Source: Chaetoderma sp. LZ-2023a | Taxonomy: Eukaryota > Mollusca > Caudofoveata > Chaetodermatida > Chaetodermatidae | Length of the DNA stretch: 64,000 bases | Direction of reading: 5' to 3' | NCBI GenBank assembly: GCA_034401795.1 | Contig: CM067366.1 | Location: forward strand, 84,120,147-84,184,146 | In this document: positions 22,130 through 33,939 of the stretch, piece after piece | Layout of the letters: the number at the start of each line of letters is the position of its first letter | How positions within the stretch are numbered: the stretch's first letter is position 1 | Notes under the pieces: generated by a model | Database searches by the model: none | Told to the model about the DNA's origin: nothing | The model's input: only the letters and a program-made list of their open reading frames with translations | Translations under genes and position numbers: made by a program

Positions 22130-22290
22130 TGTATAGGCATTGATATCCAAGGCAGCAATGTCTTTCAATCAAATTATGTTTTAAAAAAATTCAACGCAGT
22201 ATTTCTTACATCATGTTTACAAATTGTTCTAACTAACGATGTTTTTGTTTTGTTTTGTTTTGGAAATACGTTGACTTATTTATATATCCC
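22130..22290. repeat. Foldback family D copy, decayed left arm
   Basis: GGCAGCAATGTCTTTCAATC and AAATTATGTTTTAAAAAAAT match the D right arm. The distal part has ATTGTTCTAACTAACGATG and a GTTTT run. Confidence 0.55.
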
Positions 22291-23696
22291 TAACTACTAA
22301 AATAGACAAACAGTAGATGTTATTTGAATGCTATCTTGACTATATATAACGCAAGCATATTGATATGTCAGTCAACACGATCTTTCAACTGCAGTTAACC
22401 TTTCTATAGCGGACACTGCATGTACCATCAGAGAGTGCTCACTAACTGACTAAGGACACGTGGTAGCTTAATGCCAGAGTTACACGGTCAGATGGATTGC
22501 ACATTTTGTTGTACGACGTGTACTAATGCCTATGCCATGGGCCGTGTGACAGATTGTACAATCTATCTGATCGGGTGACTCTGCCATAGTACAACTCACT
22601 GACTATGGTATATATACAGATGTTGGAGCCAAAAGACGGCAACTCCTTAAGAAACGTTATATGATTACGTATTACCGGTAATCTACCGTCATACGAACTC
22701 GAATTTTATTCAAACTAGTTAGTAAGGCCCCCTACTCCGAATTTGTTCCATCATATCATATTATTGCCATAAAATGTATAACCTATAACAGTTTAGAATT
22801 TAGCGTTGAATTGAGTTGTTGCATCTTATGTGCTGGCGCTTCTGGCAATGCCAATACGGATAAAATTGGTCATAAAATGACAGCTTACCTTGATTGTACG
22901 TCAAACTCCCTTTCTAACACATCACATGCGACATTGAAAGTAGAACGTGACTATACTTAAACGTTAATATTACGAGTTCTTATTCTTCCATAAGGAATTC
23001 ATAAACAATCTATACTTATTCTAGTACTCAATTTAAAGTAAATGGCAATATTTCGGTTTCCTTGTATGGTTATATATAGCAAGTATCCTTAAAGTAAACA
23101 CCATGGCACAAAGCACCGGGCACACGGCTTGTATTAATATAGACCAAATGCCATTAACACGGTCAATCGAATTGCAATAACTGCAATCAAAACTACGTGC
23201 CTACTTTTCGCAGCTACCATAATTTTACACGTCGCACGTGTACGAACGCGCGCGTGCATTGAAAACACGTCATCGAGGAGGGATTAGTGCCAACACGCGC
23301 TTGTATGAGCCGTAATAGACTGCTCCTGACAGTCTCATTGTTCTCGTAATCACGTGAAATTATAGGCTCTGTAAGCGAGAGTGGACTCAATTAGAGAGGC
23401 CTACCTGGAGCGACGAGTGCCACTTTAATATACTTCTACCCTAACCTAACTAATCTAAACAACCAGTTATCGTTCATTGTTAAAGTCGATTGTGTTTGTT
23501 TTAGGTGATACTCCGAGAGTCACTTATTCTCGTGGTAACCCTGACTGGGTTAGTGGCGGGAAATATTCGGGATTAACTGATTCTCGAGGTAAACCTAGCA
23601 GAAAGAGTGGGCGTTTCACAAATTGAAATATGACTTAGCGCATTTAACATACACAGTTTGTTGCTGCACTAGATCGATAGAATCCTACAGTAAGAT
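22291..23696. other. Non-coding, no gene seen
   Basis: Short imperfect inverted repeat around 22480-22590 (TTACACGGTCAGATGGATTG against CAATCTATCTGATCGGGTGA). A CpG-rich patch ACGCGCGCGTGCATT lies at 23237. No exon supported. Confidence 0.4.
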
Positions 23697-23885
23697 CAGA
23701 AATAACTTGCAATGTTTCCAAAACAATATGAGGCGTACTGTTGAATATTTTAACATAATTGGATGGGAAGAATGTCTTCAAACTTAAAGATTTTCAATAG
23801 AATATTTCTTATATCGTGTTCAAAATTATACTAACTACACGGATACATGTTTCGGTTTTTGTTTTGGAAATATGTTAACCTTTCC
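23697..23885. repeat. Foldback family D copy
   Basis: CAGAAATAACTTGCAATG, CTGTTGAATATTTTAACATA, ATTGGATGGGAAGAATGTCT, then CAATAGAATATTTCTTATAT and CGTGTTCAAAATTATACTAA to TTTTGGAAATATGTTAAC. Confidence 0.6.
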
Positions 23886-24642
23886 ATGACCCGTACTGTA
23901 TGTTACATCTTCTGAAACTGATCTGACCTGAAGCTATGGCTGCCCAGCTTCCCACAATTCATTGCACTAAGTACGTTACAATGGAAGGCATATATTTTGC
24001 TGCATTTTATGAACTTCATGAATTTGTTTCAAAATATCGCCTGCACTGAATGGTTGTTTTGAGATTTAGATACTACATGCCTTCAGGCTTGAGGTTGAGA
24101 TGAATAAATGACATATATTATGTCCCTCAAACTCACTGTTCCTGCCATAGCCTGGTTATAAACTTGAAACTCGCTCTGACCTAATTGTCCATGCACTATG
24201 TGTTTTGAAATGAAATAACAGGTTAATTTACATAGAAACAGACTCCACCGTTAGTTACCATTGCATGGACAGGTGTGTGATCAAGGAATCCTTATACGAT
24301 TAAGAACAGGGCATTGCTGCCTTAGAGATCACATTCTCATTCTAAAATTTAGAGAGACAAATATCGGCTCATCGGAACAGCTGCACAGAAATTTATCCCA
24401 CCCTTGAAGGATGTTCTAGCTATGTGGCCGTACACAAGACAGCCTGGCGTCACTCAGCGTCATTTCAATGGAGGATTTTCAGGTTTATTTAGTAACTTCT
24501 TGAGACGTGCACGAAAGATATATACATGAGACATACATACAATGGCGGGAGTTTTTAATCCTCTCATTTTGAGGATTATGGTGGCTTTTTTCAGAAAGAA
24601 CATCAACTTTTGTAGAGAAGAAAACACAGTCCTATTAATCAT

Positions 24643-24856
24643 TTAATGGATAAATTATTGTCACGAAAATAAAAATATTTGCAGGCCAAGAGAATACCAT
24701 TTTGAAAATGTGCCACTGGAACAACTGGCTCGGTTATCGAGGCAGTCATTCCAGTGGTAAGCTTACAAAAATAGTCTTCTTTTGGTCTGAAAATAGACAT
24801 CCCTCAAGACCACTATAGAGACCAGTTTTTGGTCGACTTGACCATTAAATGGTTAA
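24643..24856. repeat. Foldback family A copy 4
   Basis: TTAA at 24643-24646 and 24853-24856. Core CACTGGAACAACTGGCTCGG, then TTATCGAGGCAGTCATTCCA and GTGGTAAG. Confidence 0.75.
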
Positions 24857-26024
24857 TGTCGTTGACTCAATGTTGCTGTCGGTGGATTATTTTGGTAATA
24901 GTGATGTATAACATGCTTCCAAAATTGTAGGCTAAGTATTTTTAAAGTCCATCGTCGGAAAGTAACTCTGGGGTCAGCAAAGACCAGCTTACAAGACTAT
25001 AGCCATCCAGCGTGACTCCTGAGCGCGCGAACAAGCTTGTTCAGTCTAAAAAAAGCATAGGGCAAGGCCCTAAGACGAAGACTATGTAGTCTTAATTAGT
25101 ATCGTTGTGTCAGAGGTGTGATAGCCATGTGGGTATGGTAATGACGATAACAGGATTCAAATTATAGTGTAGACTAACAGGCTTATACGTACATCTAGAT
25201 TGATTTTGAGACGCCTTCGCACATACTGCGCTTCATCGTGACTTCAGTGGAAACACATTTAGGCGCGAAAGTCTGTCAAAATCAATAAAGTTAAGCTTAG
25301 CATGCTCTACTTCTGAATCGTGCGGTTTTCCTGCCCGATTATCATGCCATTCGTTTACAGTAGTTTTCTACCATCATCTGGTATGGACCAATCAGGTCAG
25401 AATACTGGGCAAACTTCTCACAATATTTTTTACAAGTGAAAAACTCTATGTCAAGAGACTTTTTGGTTCTTAGCCAATAAATTTGTTTCGATAGTCAGAG
25501 AAAATTGATAGACTAATATCTCTTCAAAACAGTACATGTTAGCAGTTATGGAAGCTTTTTCAGACCCACTCCTGTGATAACGGCTAGAATCATGTCTCGT
25601 ACACGCTTCCTATAGATGTCCGGTCTGGATCCATCCACTTTAGTGACATTCAGCCCAATGGCCTGCTCGATTTCCATCCATAACCTCTTGTTTTACGCTT
25701 CCGAGGGAATATCAGCATGGGTGGCGTGTATGAACCACCTGCTCCAATGGAAATCTCACCCGTGACAAGATGCCCCCGCTCATACGGTGCAGGAATTTCC
25801 TTCTACGCTGAGTATAATGGGCAGAATTTGGACATCAACATCCCTATTCCTGGATAAAACGGGTCCATGTCCCGGTATTGGACACCGGGGACATCAATTC
25901 ATAAAGCTTACTGATGTTTGACGTTAACCGGAAAGAGTAGTTAAGCTGTAGTAAGCACAATGAATTGCGGAAAGTTGGCTGGCGACCGAATACTATTATG
26001 GTTGGTACAAAATTCATTACCCAG
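24857..26024. other. Non-coding, no gene seen
   Basis: Short inverted repeat GTATTGGACACCGGGGACATC near 25870. No coding pattern or RNA gene recognised. Confidence 0.4.
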
Positions 26025-26101
26025 ATAACGCAGCTTACTGGCCCGATTCTGGGCCGATACTGAAAGTATAGGCACGGTATCGGCCCAGTATGCTACATTA
26101 T
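26025..26101. repeat. Foldback family E copy, 77 bp, CAG duplication
   Basis: ATAACGCAGCTTACTGGCCC at left, GGTATCGGCCCAGTATGC and TACATTAT at right. Flanked by CAG at 26022-26024 and 26102-26104, an apparent 3-bp target duplication. Confidence 0.8.
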
Positions 26102-26147
26102 CAGGGTGTGTTTATATACTTCATTAATATTTAAAGCTGTTGGCTTT

Positions 26148-26149
<2 letters not shown>

Positions 26150-26190
<41 letters not shown>
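26150..26190. repeat. TA dinucleotide microsatellite
   Basis: Perfect (TA)n run of about 20 units. Confidence 0.95.
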
Positions 26191-26193
<3 letters not shown>

Positions 26194-26328
26194 CATGGCA
26201 GATATCACAATAATCTTCTCCAGCTCGATATTGTTAATGGCGTATAAAAGTTGCTTAGCTGTCAGCTAGGCCTACATAAGAGAGATATAATTCAAACGAG
26301 CTCATTTTGTAGAGAAACGCTTTGATCA

Positions 26329-26437
26329 TTAACCCTTTAACACTCATATCAGTCAAAAACGTCTTCTGCAGTGGTCCTGAGAAATGTCGATTTGCAGATC
26401 AAGAGAAGGCTATTTTGGAAAATTTACCTGTAAAGTA
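26329..26437. repeat. Foldback family A copy 5, left half only
   Basis: TTAACCCTTTAACACTCATA, then TTGCAGATCAAGAGAAGGCT, to AAAATTTACCTG, then broken before the central palindrome, just ahead of the family B element. Confidence 0.75.
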
Positions 26438-26449
26438 CCTGAGTACTGG

Positions 26450-26987
26450 AGAATACCAATGGATGAATCCGATCTGGCAATCAAGTACATGACGTCATAA
26501 TCAATTACGTCACATGTAGATTGAAGTCACAATCATACTTGACAGAAACATTCCCCCATGAACCTAAAATAGTCCGGCAGTTGTACGGATTGTATGCTTT
26601 TACTTTTAAGAAACAGCCGTTGAATATTTTGAAACTAATTTGACACGGTGTTGTTGTTGCTGGCAGCAACAGCACCCAGTCAAATTCGTTTCAAAATATT
26701 CAACAGCTTACCTGTAGAGTTTTCTGGAAATTGATAGTCACAGAGCTCAGGGATAGATCGATCCCAACACGAGCGAGGTGTGGGTGAAGCTTTATTAGGA
26801 ATTGGCGTGGCATAGCTAAAACTGGAAAAGTCAAATATTCAAAATGTTAGCTGTATAGTTACGATGAGATTGAGAGTCTTGGAATTCAGAACTAAAAGTA
26901 TATAAATCGCTCCCAGCACGGGCACAGCATGGGCAGAGCTTCGCTAGAGATGGGCGGGGATATAGGTAAAAGTGGATTCATCCATTG
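26450..26987. repeat. Composite family B element with two right ends
   Basis: Left end CCAATGGATGAATCCGATC and arm TGACGTCATAATCAATTACG. Hairpin core GTTGTTGTTGCTGGCAGCAA, then CAGCACCCAGTCAAATTCG. A first GC-box arm ends TAAAACTGGAAAAGTC at 26836. A second (GGCGGGGATATAGG) ends AAAGTGGATTCATCCATTG at ~26987, which pairs with the left end. It looks like one element nested in or recombined with another. Confidence 0.65.
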
Positions 26988-27044
26988 AATAAATCTTGCT
27001 ACATGGTCAGGATGTTATCCTATTTGACAAACCTAGCAATGTAT

Positions 27045-27225
27045 CTACTCAAAATGTGCATACAATACAGCCAAAACTAAATAAAATTGTTGAATATTTT
27101 TAACATAGCCTAAGGCAGCCATGTCTTCCCGTCCAATTATGTTCAGAATAAAACAGAGAATTAGTATCGTGTTCAGAATTGCTCTAATTAGCGTGTTCCT
27201 GCTTTTGTTTGAAAACCTGTTAACG
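27045..27225. repeat. Foldback family D copy
   Basis: AAATTGTTGAATATTTTTAACA, AGCCATGTCTTCCCGTCC, AATTATGTTCAGAATAAA, AATTGCTCTAATTAGCGTG and a terminal TTTGAAAACCTGTTAACG. Confidence 0.55.
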
Positions 27226-27362
27226 TATTTATGAGCTGTCGTGGTCGCTAAGGACAGGCGACCGCTTACAACACAGCAATACCTCAGCTTTGGTAATCTA
27301 TAGGCATATATATATATATTGTGTGGATAATTAATGGTGGTTTATAAAAAGCGATGATCGTA

Positions 27363-27765
27363 CGATAATGAACCTTTCCAGTTTTAGCTATGCCCCGCCA
27401 ATCCCTAGTAAAGCTCCACCCACACCTTGCTCGTGTTGGGATCGATCAATCCCTGAACTCCGTGACTGTCAATTTCCAGAAAACTATGCAGGTAACCCGT
27501 TCAATGTATTGAAACGAATTTGACTGGATGCTGTTGCTGCCGATGGCAGCAACAGCGGCCAGTCAAATTAGTTTCAAAATATTCAAAAGCATGTTTATTA
27601 AATAACAAAGACAGACAATTCGTACAACGTGTCGGACTATTAAGCGTTTAAGACGGACTAAATGGAGCCATTCATGTTGTAATTGATCATGGCGTCACCA
27701 TACATGTTAGTTGACTATGACATAGTATGATGGATGGATAAACTGGAAAGGTCCATTAGGCTTAG
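27363..27765. repeat. Foldback family B, best-preserved copy
   Basis: Terminal inverted repeats TAATGAACCTTTCCAGTTTT and AAACTGGAAAGGTCCATTA, about 17 paired bases with possible TA flanks. Left arm: GCCCCGCCAATCCCTAG, AGCTCCACCCACACC, TTGGGATCGATC. Core: ACTGGATGCTGTTGCTGCC, GATG, GCAGCAACAGCGGCCAGTC. Right arm: ATTCGTACAACGTGTCGGAC, then weak GACGT-like motifs and GATGGATGGATAAAC. About 400 bases, no coding capacity: a non-autonomous element. Confidence 0.85.
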
Positions 27766-28490
27766 ACAGGTCTAACTGTAATATATATTCCACCCATTAT
27801 CCACGGAACCACAATTAGTTACGTGTATGGGAAGGCGTGGCAAAACCGGACAAATTATGGTTAATCACAGCCCAAACTAGGTACTATACGGGAAAAACTT
27901 AAAACGAGTTCGAAGAAATATATTTTCGACATGTCTGGGGAAAAATGGGACGGGTGAAGCTTCTTACCCCAGTGACAAAACGCATTATGAGCTTGTAGTA
28001 GGTTTTTAAAATTATTGTCAACCATTAATCCTATGAACCCTGTTATTGATGAAGAAGTCTAGGAGCCAGTGAAGATGTATTTACTGTAAAATGGCCGAAG
28101 TGGTTGAGTGTGGTTCTTACTTCACAGGTGTAAAAACTATGCAGATTTCAAAACTGCACGTCTTACGAAAATCGGAAAGGCCGTTTTCGAGTAAGACGGA
28201 TGTGAATTACACAACCGTCGTATATATTTTGACCATTTTTTCGCTCCAGCTTTATTGTGGTATTTCGCTTTAATTCATTATCATGCGCACATGCTCATTT
28301 TTCGCATATCAGTTATACATATTATTTTAACGGGCATATAATTGCCTTGCTAACCATGTAAAGTGTAAAGAGATATGCCAATGTGTTCGAAAGATATTAC
28401 TATTTTAATGGTATGCACCCTACGGAAAAGTTGTATTATGCCAAATGTATAATCAGCTGTAGTACGAAGGCAAAACTTCCCACCTATCTG
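27766..28490. other. Non-coding, no gene seen
   Basis: No exon or repeat recognised apart from a short TA run at 27781-27788. Confidence 0.4.
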
Positions 28491-28492
28491 TT

Positions 28493-28873
<381 letters not shown>

Positions 28874-29189
28874 TATAACACTGAAAAGGAAATTCAATTA
28901 CCTTTCCAATTATGCATAGAACCTCTCGATAGACTACACACAACATAGTGGATCATGCTCAAATATAAGCTCCCATAAAAGTATTATTATTTCTTATAAT
29001 GTATGGACCCGGGTAATTTTTAAAAGTCGTATTGAAAGTAAAGCAAAATCATATTTTATGCATAGAACTTCATCATGAGTCAAAAACATGTGACAGTATG
29101 ATATAATTTTTTACCTTTTTCAGTTGCCGACCTCAGTAGGTTTTGAACGTAGGCAATTCCACGACTCCTTCCGCCTAGCGTTTGGGAGG

Positions 29190-29700
29190 CGAGTACACAC
29201 TAGTGGCAACGGTGGTAGTATTGGCAGCCGTGGTTGCGGTGGCAGCGGTAGTAGTAGTAGTAGTGGTAGCAGTGGTAGTAGTGGCAGCGGTGGTGGCAGT
29301 GGCAGCGGAGATAATGATGGTAGTAGTGGCAGCGTCGGTAGTGGTGGCAGTAGTGGCATTGGTGGTAGCAGTGGCAGTTGTGGTAGTAGTGACATCGGGT
29401 GGTAGCTGTGGTAGTAGTGGCATCGGATGGTAGAGGTGGTAATAGTGGCATCGGGTGGTAGCTGTGGTACTAGTGACATCGGGTTGTAGCTGTGGTAGTA
29501 GTGGTATCGGGTGGTAGCTGTGGTAATAGTGGCATCGGGTGGTAGCTGTGGTACTAGTGACATCGGGTGGTAGCTGTGGTAGTAGTGGCAGTGGTGGTAG
29601 TAGTGCTAGTAGTGATTGCGGTGGCAGCAGTGTTGGTAGTGGTAGCGGTGGTAGTATTATCAGCGGTAGTAGTATTGGTAGTAGTGGTAGCGATGCATTG
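29190..29700. repeat. GTG/GTA trinucleotide-rich region with a 28-bp minisatellite
   Basis: Degenerate GGTAGT/GGCAGT triplets throughout. From about 29400 to 29570 a regular 28-base unit (GGTAGCTGTGGTAGTAGTGG, then CATCGGGT) repeats six times. Gly/Ser-, Val- and Thr-rich open frames are by-products. Confidence 0.85.
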
Positions 29701-29819
29701 CATAGCATAGATCCATGTAGGCCTATCAACATGGGCAAAATTCAAAAAAGCGATACAGAATACACTTACAGTAGATCAGTAGCTGACAATGAAACTTATA
29801 ATGTTTCTAAAATAGTGTG

Positions 29820-30170
29820 AGATTATGCATTCCTAAAAATGATTTGGTGGATGGCATTGTACGCTGTGTGAGAGAGAAGCCTGCGCCTTTTCCCTCGCGT
29901 CCCATTTTGTTGTGCCGTCCCGGGCATATCAATACGCATCCTCCTCGTGGGTGTGGGCAAATGGGGTGGGTGAGGGGAGACTGGCAACCAGATCGCAACA
30001 CTGATTACATTCTTCTCCGAGCGTCTCGACGTTAGAGATTCTCCCTGTTAGGTCAACTCGAATATAGTCACCCACCCCGCCTCCCGAGACCATCCATAAA
30101 CTGTCCGCCCATATGCTGCCTCGGTAGCCTGAGTGTAATAAACGTGAAACTGAAACTGAAACTGCCCGCC
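29820..30170 (+). repeat. Possible SINE-like segment with a GAAACT tail
   Basis: GAGTGTAATAAACGTGAAAC is followed by GAAACT repeated, like the simple-repeat tail of a short interspersed element. No A/B boxes identified, so tentative. Confidence 0.25.
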
Positions 30171-30262
30171 CGCCCGCCCGCTCTTCAACCCGCCCGTCCA
30201 CCCGCCTTCTCACACGCACGCACACATGCGCACACCGACGCGCACACAAGCACGCACGCTCG

Positions 30263-30409
30263 CTTTTGAAAATAGCAACTGGAATAACTGACTCGATAAC
30301 CGATCTAGTCATTCCAATGGTAATTGTCCAAAATAATGTTCTCTTGAGCTGCAAATGGACATTTTCTATAATAAAAAAATAATAATAACTTGAGCGTTAA
30401 AGGGTTGAA
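30263..30409. repeat. Foldback family A copy 6, right half only
   Basis: GCAACTGGAATAACTGACTC, GATAACCGATCTAGTCATTCC, then TCTTGAGCTGCAAATGGACA and GCGTTAAAGGGTTG. The left half is replaced by GC-rich sequence. Confidence 0.7.
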
Positions 30410-30558
30410 GAATGTTTCTGTCACCTGTTGCTAATGTAACATCGGCATCAGTTTATAATGGATGCCAGTTTTCATTCATTTAACGAGGTATTGTAGCTCC
30501 ATCCGCCTACACCACTCAACCCCCACAGTATATATACACATTTACTATAACTGAACAA

Positions 30559-30641
<83 letters not shown>

Positions 30642-30643
30642 TT
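30559..30643. repeat. (AAT)n followed by (ATT)n, a perfect palindrome
   Basis: About 19 AAT units run directly into about 9 ATT units, so the join is self-complementary and could form a hairpin. Confidence 0.95.
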
Positions 30644-31586
30644 AGTACTTACCGTAGGCAGAGAAAACGTTTGCTAGATTCAGATATCTTGTCTTAAATC
30701 TTGTTTAACCTTTAAAAACCACGTATCGTTTTTATTAAGTTTATTTAAATATAACGTATCCTTGTCCAAAATGGACGCCTAAATTATGGATTCTATATAC
30801 TGAGAGCGTGAAATTAACTATTTTAAAACTTGGTTATGGTGACATTTTAATTATAAAAAGGTAAACATTTCGTTGTTATTTATGAAAGCATCTCCGCAAA
30901 CGTTACTCGGTGTCCGCGTGGGTGTGCGAGTCGACGATGTCATGCGGTGTCACTTCTGACAGCATGTTTTTTCACATCAACGTATTTTTTTCTAAATCAC
31001 AAAAATATGATCCCATCCTATGCGCTACTGAATTCTGTACGTTTGAGTAGGACTTATGCGAAATACAAACACTGGTATCTGTTTTCCTTTTTTGTTGTCA
31101 AACATAAAAAAACCGACGGAATGTCTTTATGCCAACGGTAAACAACAGCAATTCTGTCAGAGGCTGCTTGTTACGCGTAAGCGGATTGGTCAGAAGTTTG
31201 TATACGCACAACTGTAATCCAATTAAACGATGGCTTAAAAAATCGCTTCAACCTGCCATACCGTATAGGCCTTCGGGCTAAACCAGAGAATTTAATTATA
31301 ATAGGACCAATAATTCTGATGAATACGTTACAAATAGTTTAACTCAAAGTCTTTTCCACAATAGATTTCATTGATCAATTAAAGTACAGCTCAGACATAT
31401 TTCTAAAACAAAAATAAAACGTACTCTTGAATACTTTGGGAATTATTTGCTTGGAAGCCATTGTTGCCTAAGGCTACAATGCCTTAATTTATTTATGAGC
31501 TGAACTATATTTTTCTGAAAATAACTGGCCAAAATATGTGGAAGCAAAAGCTTTCAGTCAAATTATTTCTAATATATATTCGACGC
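30644..31586. other. Non-coding, no gene seen
   Basis: Contains a weak hairpin of the B type at about 31425-31560 (TTGAATACTTTGGGAATTAT and TTCAGTCAAATTATTTCTAA). No coding signal. Confidence 0.4.
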
Positions 31587-31588
31587 TG

Positions 31589-31668
<80 letters not shown>

Positions 31669-31669
31669 T
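31587..31669. repeat. GTGC microsatellite at the 3' edge of R3
   Basis: About 20 copies of GTGC, directly abutting the point where R3 coding homology stops. Confidence 0.95.
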
Positions 31670-31821
31670 AGGACTGAATTTCCAATTTGTTTTAAAATCT
31701 CTTGGTTTGTCTGATAAAATTATGTACGTTTGTTAACAAATTTGATTTGGTAGCCAATCTTTTGCTTCCGTTCAAGAAAATATCCAGGCTAACATCGAGT
31801 GTAATTTTTGAAGGGAATCGA

Positions 31822-33849
31822 TTAAATTGCTCCTTTCATTTTCCCATTTTGGACATTCAAAAAGTAATGATAGGCCGTTTCTGGGATTTGGCAATGTGGA
31901 CAATTGAGGTGTTCAAGTGGGTGGTATCGGTCCAGATCATTATTGAGTTGGCTACAGTTATTTCTGATTTTGCAACTTATTATATGTTCGTGTCTTCTTC
32001 CAAACGCGCAGTATTTTGCGAGCTGCTCTGGAACATTTTGATCAGTTTTTGTAAGTTTTCTCTTGAAGATTGAAAGTGATGGAGCGGATTTGACTGCTAT
32101 ATCAAGGCTATTCCAAAGTTGAACAACACTGGGTATGAAAGAATTCTTATATATTTCAAGATGGTGATTCGGTGGAATAAAATCATCAGAGTTTCTAACG
32201 TTGAAGTTGTTGATATCACCCACTTTTCTGGTGACAATATCTGTTATATAATCAGGGCAATCTTCTTGGACAATCTTATAGAATAATATGAGTTTCTTCT
32301 GTTTGCGACGCTCATGCATAGGAATAAAGCCAGTCTCTTTATAGAGAATTGCTAGGGGTGCATACATTGGTAAGCCGGTTATTATTCTCATGGCTTCATT
32401 CTGAATGACTTCAAGTGTTTCGGCATCCCGACCGGAACAACCATCCCAAACCTCACTGCAATATTCGAGTACCGGACGCAAATATGAAGTGTTAATTTGA
32501 GATAAAGTGTGCCTGCTTAAAATATATTTCATTCTTCGCATTGTAGCTAATATTTTTGCGGCTCTCTTTGATATCTGATCTATATGATCACTCCATTTGA
32601 GGTCATTCGAAATGGTTAAGCCCAAATATTTAGTAGAATGCACTGACGTTAACAGTGTATTATTTAAAAAGATATCTGGGGATATAAATGTACGGGAATT
32701 TGTAATCGTTAGATTCGCGGTTTTTGTAGTATTAAATAAAATCAACCATTGTTTTGCCCATGTTGAAATTTGATCTAAATCGCTATTTAATTTTCTTTCT
32801 ATTTCGATGGATGATGCACTGGAGCAGCATAATGCAGTGTGGTCAGCATATGATCTTAACATGCTCTCGATGTTCTGTGAAATATCATTTATATATACCA
32901 AAAATAAGAGAGGACAGAGCACCGAGCCTTGTGGGACACCAGCTTCAATTTGTTTCATGGGTGAAGTTTCTTTGTTAATTAAGACACATTGCTTTCGTGA
33001 ACGTAGGTAGCTGTTGAACCACGTAAGAAGGTCTCCTCCTAGACCATGCTCTGTAATTTAAGCAACAGTCCTTTGTGCCATACTCTGTCAAATGCGTTTG
33101 AGAAATCACAAAGCACAACACATGAATATTTACGTTCATCTAGTGCATTTGACAGAATGTGGCACAACTCGATAAGTTGACAGACCGTTGAACAGCCTGG
33201 ACGGAAACCAGATTGATATTTATAAAGGAGATTGTGTCCAGTAAGGTGATTATACACATTTTTAAAAACGATTCTTTCCAAAACTTTTCCCGGCGGTGCT
33301 TAATAAGGAAATTGGTCGATAATTTTCCGGTAATCTCTTATCACCTTTCTTAAATAAAGAGAAAACGGTGGCTATCTTCCAAGCATTGGGAAATGTACCA
33401 GTTTCAAGGGATTTATTGATTATCCAACATAAATGAAAGGCTATGGATTGCGCCGTTTCTTTAATCATTCTGGGACTTATTCCATCATTTCCAGAAGTTT
33501 TGTTTAACTTTAGTATTTCAATAACGTCAATGATTTCGGACTCAAGTATCACAAAGCCAGACAGTATATCATTTGTTTCTGTTCCAAGCGGTGGGAGATG
33601 CACACTTGTATCATCGACATTTGAAATATATGGGAAATAATTATTTAAACAAGTCGCTTTTTCCAAATCAATTAAAGCATATTTCGTACTATCATTGTCA
33701 TTGTATAACAGGGGTGGGATATGAGTCGTATTTCCCCCATTTAAAAATTGTTTAACTAATTTCCAGTGGAGACGCGGATTATGAACAGATAATTCATCAA
33801 GCATTAAATCTGCACTCGCTATAAGATCCTGCTTTGCCTTCTTTTTCAT
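31822..33849 (-). pseudogene. R3 reverse transcriptase, frameshifted, catalytic YADD changed to YADH
   Basis: Frames 33849-33262, 33281-33039 and 32958-31822 join as one RT. Blocks are LKLNKTSGNDGISPRMIKE, FKKGDKRLPENYRPISLLS, YQSGFRPGCSTVCQL, CDFSNAFDRVWHKGLLLKL, EAGVPQGSVLCPLLFLVYIN and SYADHTALCCSS. The second catalytic Asp is His. The thumb/tail has YLRPVLEYCSEVWDG and a C-terminal CPHCQIPETAYHYFLN Cys/His module. Confidence 0.85.
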
Positions 33850-33939
33850 ATTGTTAACTTTATTCTGTTGTCTTTTGAATTTGCACCAGTCATTTTGATG
33901 TTGAGTATGTCTGGCTTTTTTCCTACGGCGGTCTCTTTG

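Noticed and set aside
29120-29820. Gly/Ser-, Val- or Thr-rich frames up to 187 codons
   Set aside because: Translation of triplet and 28-bp repeats in every frame, not a structural protein gene.
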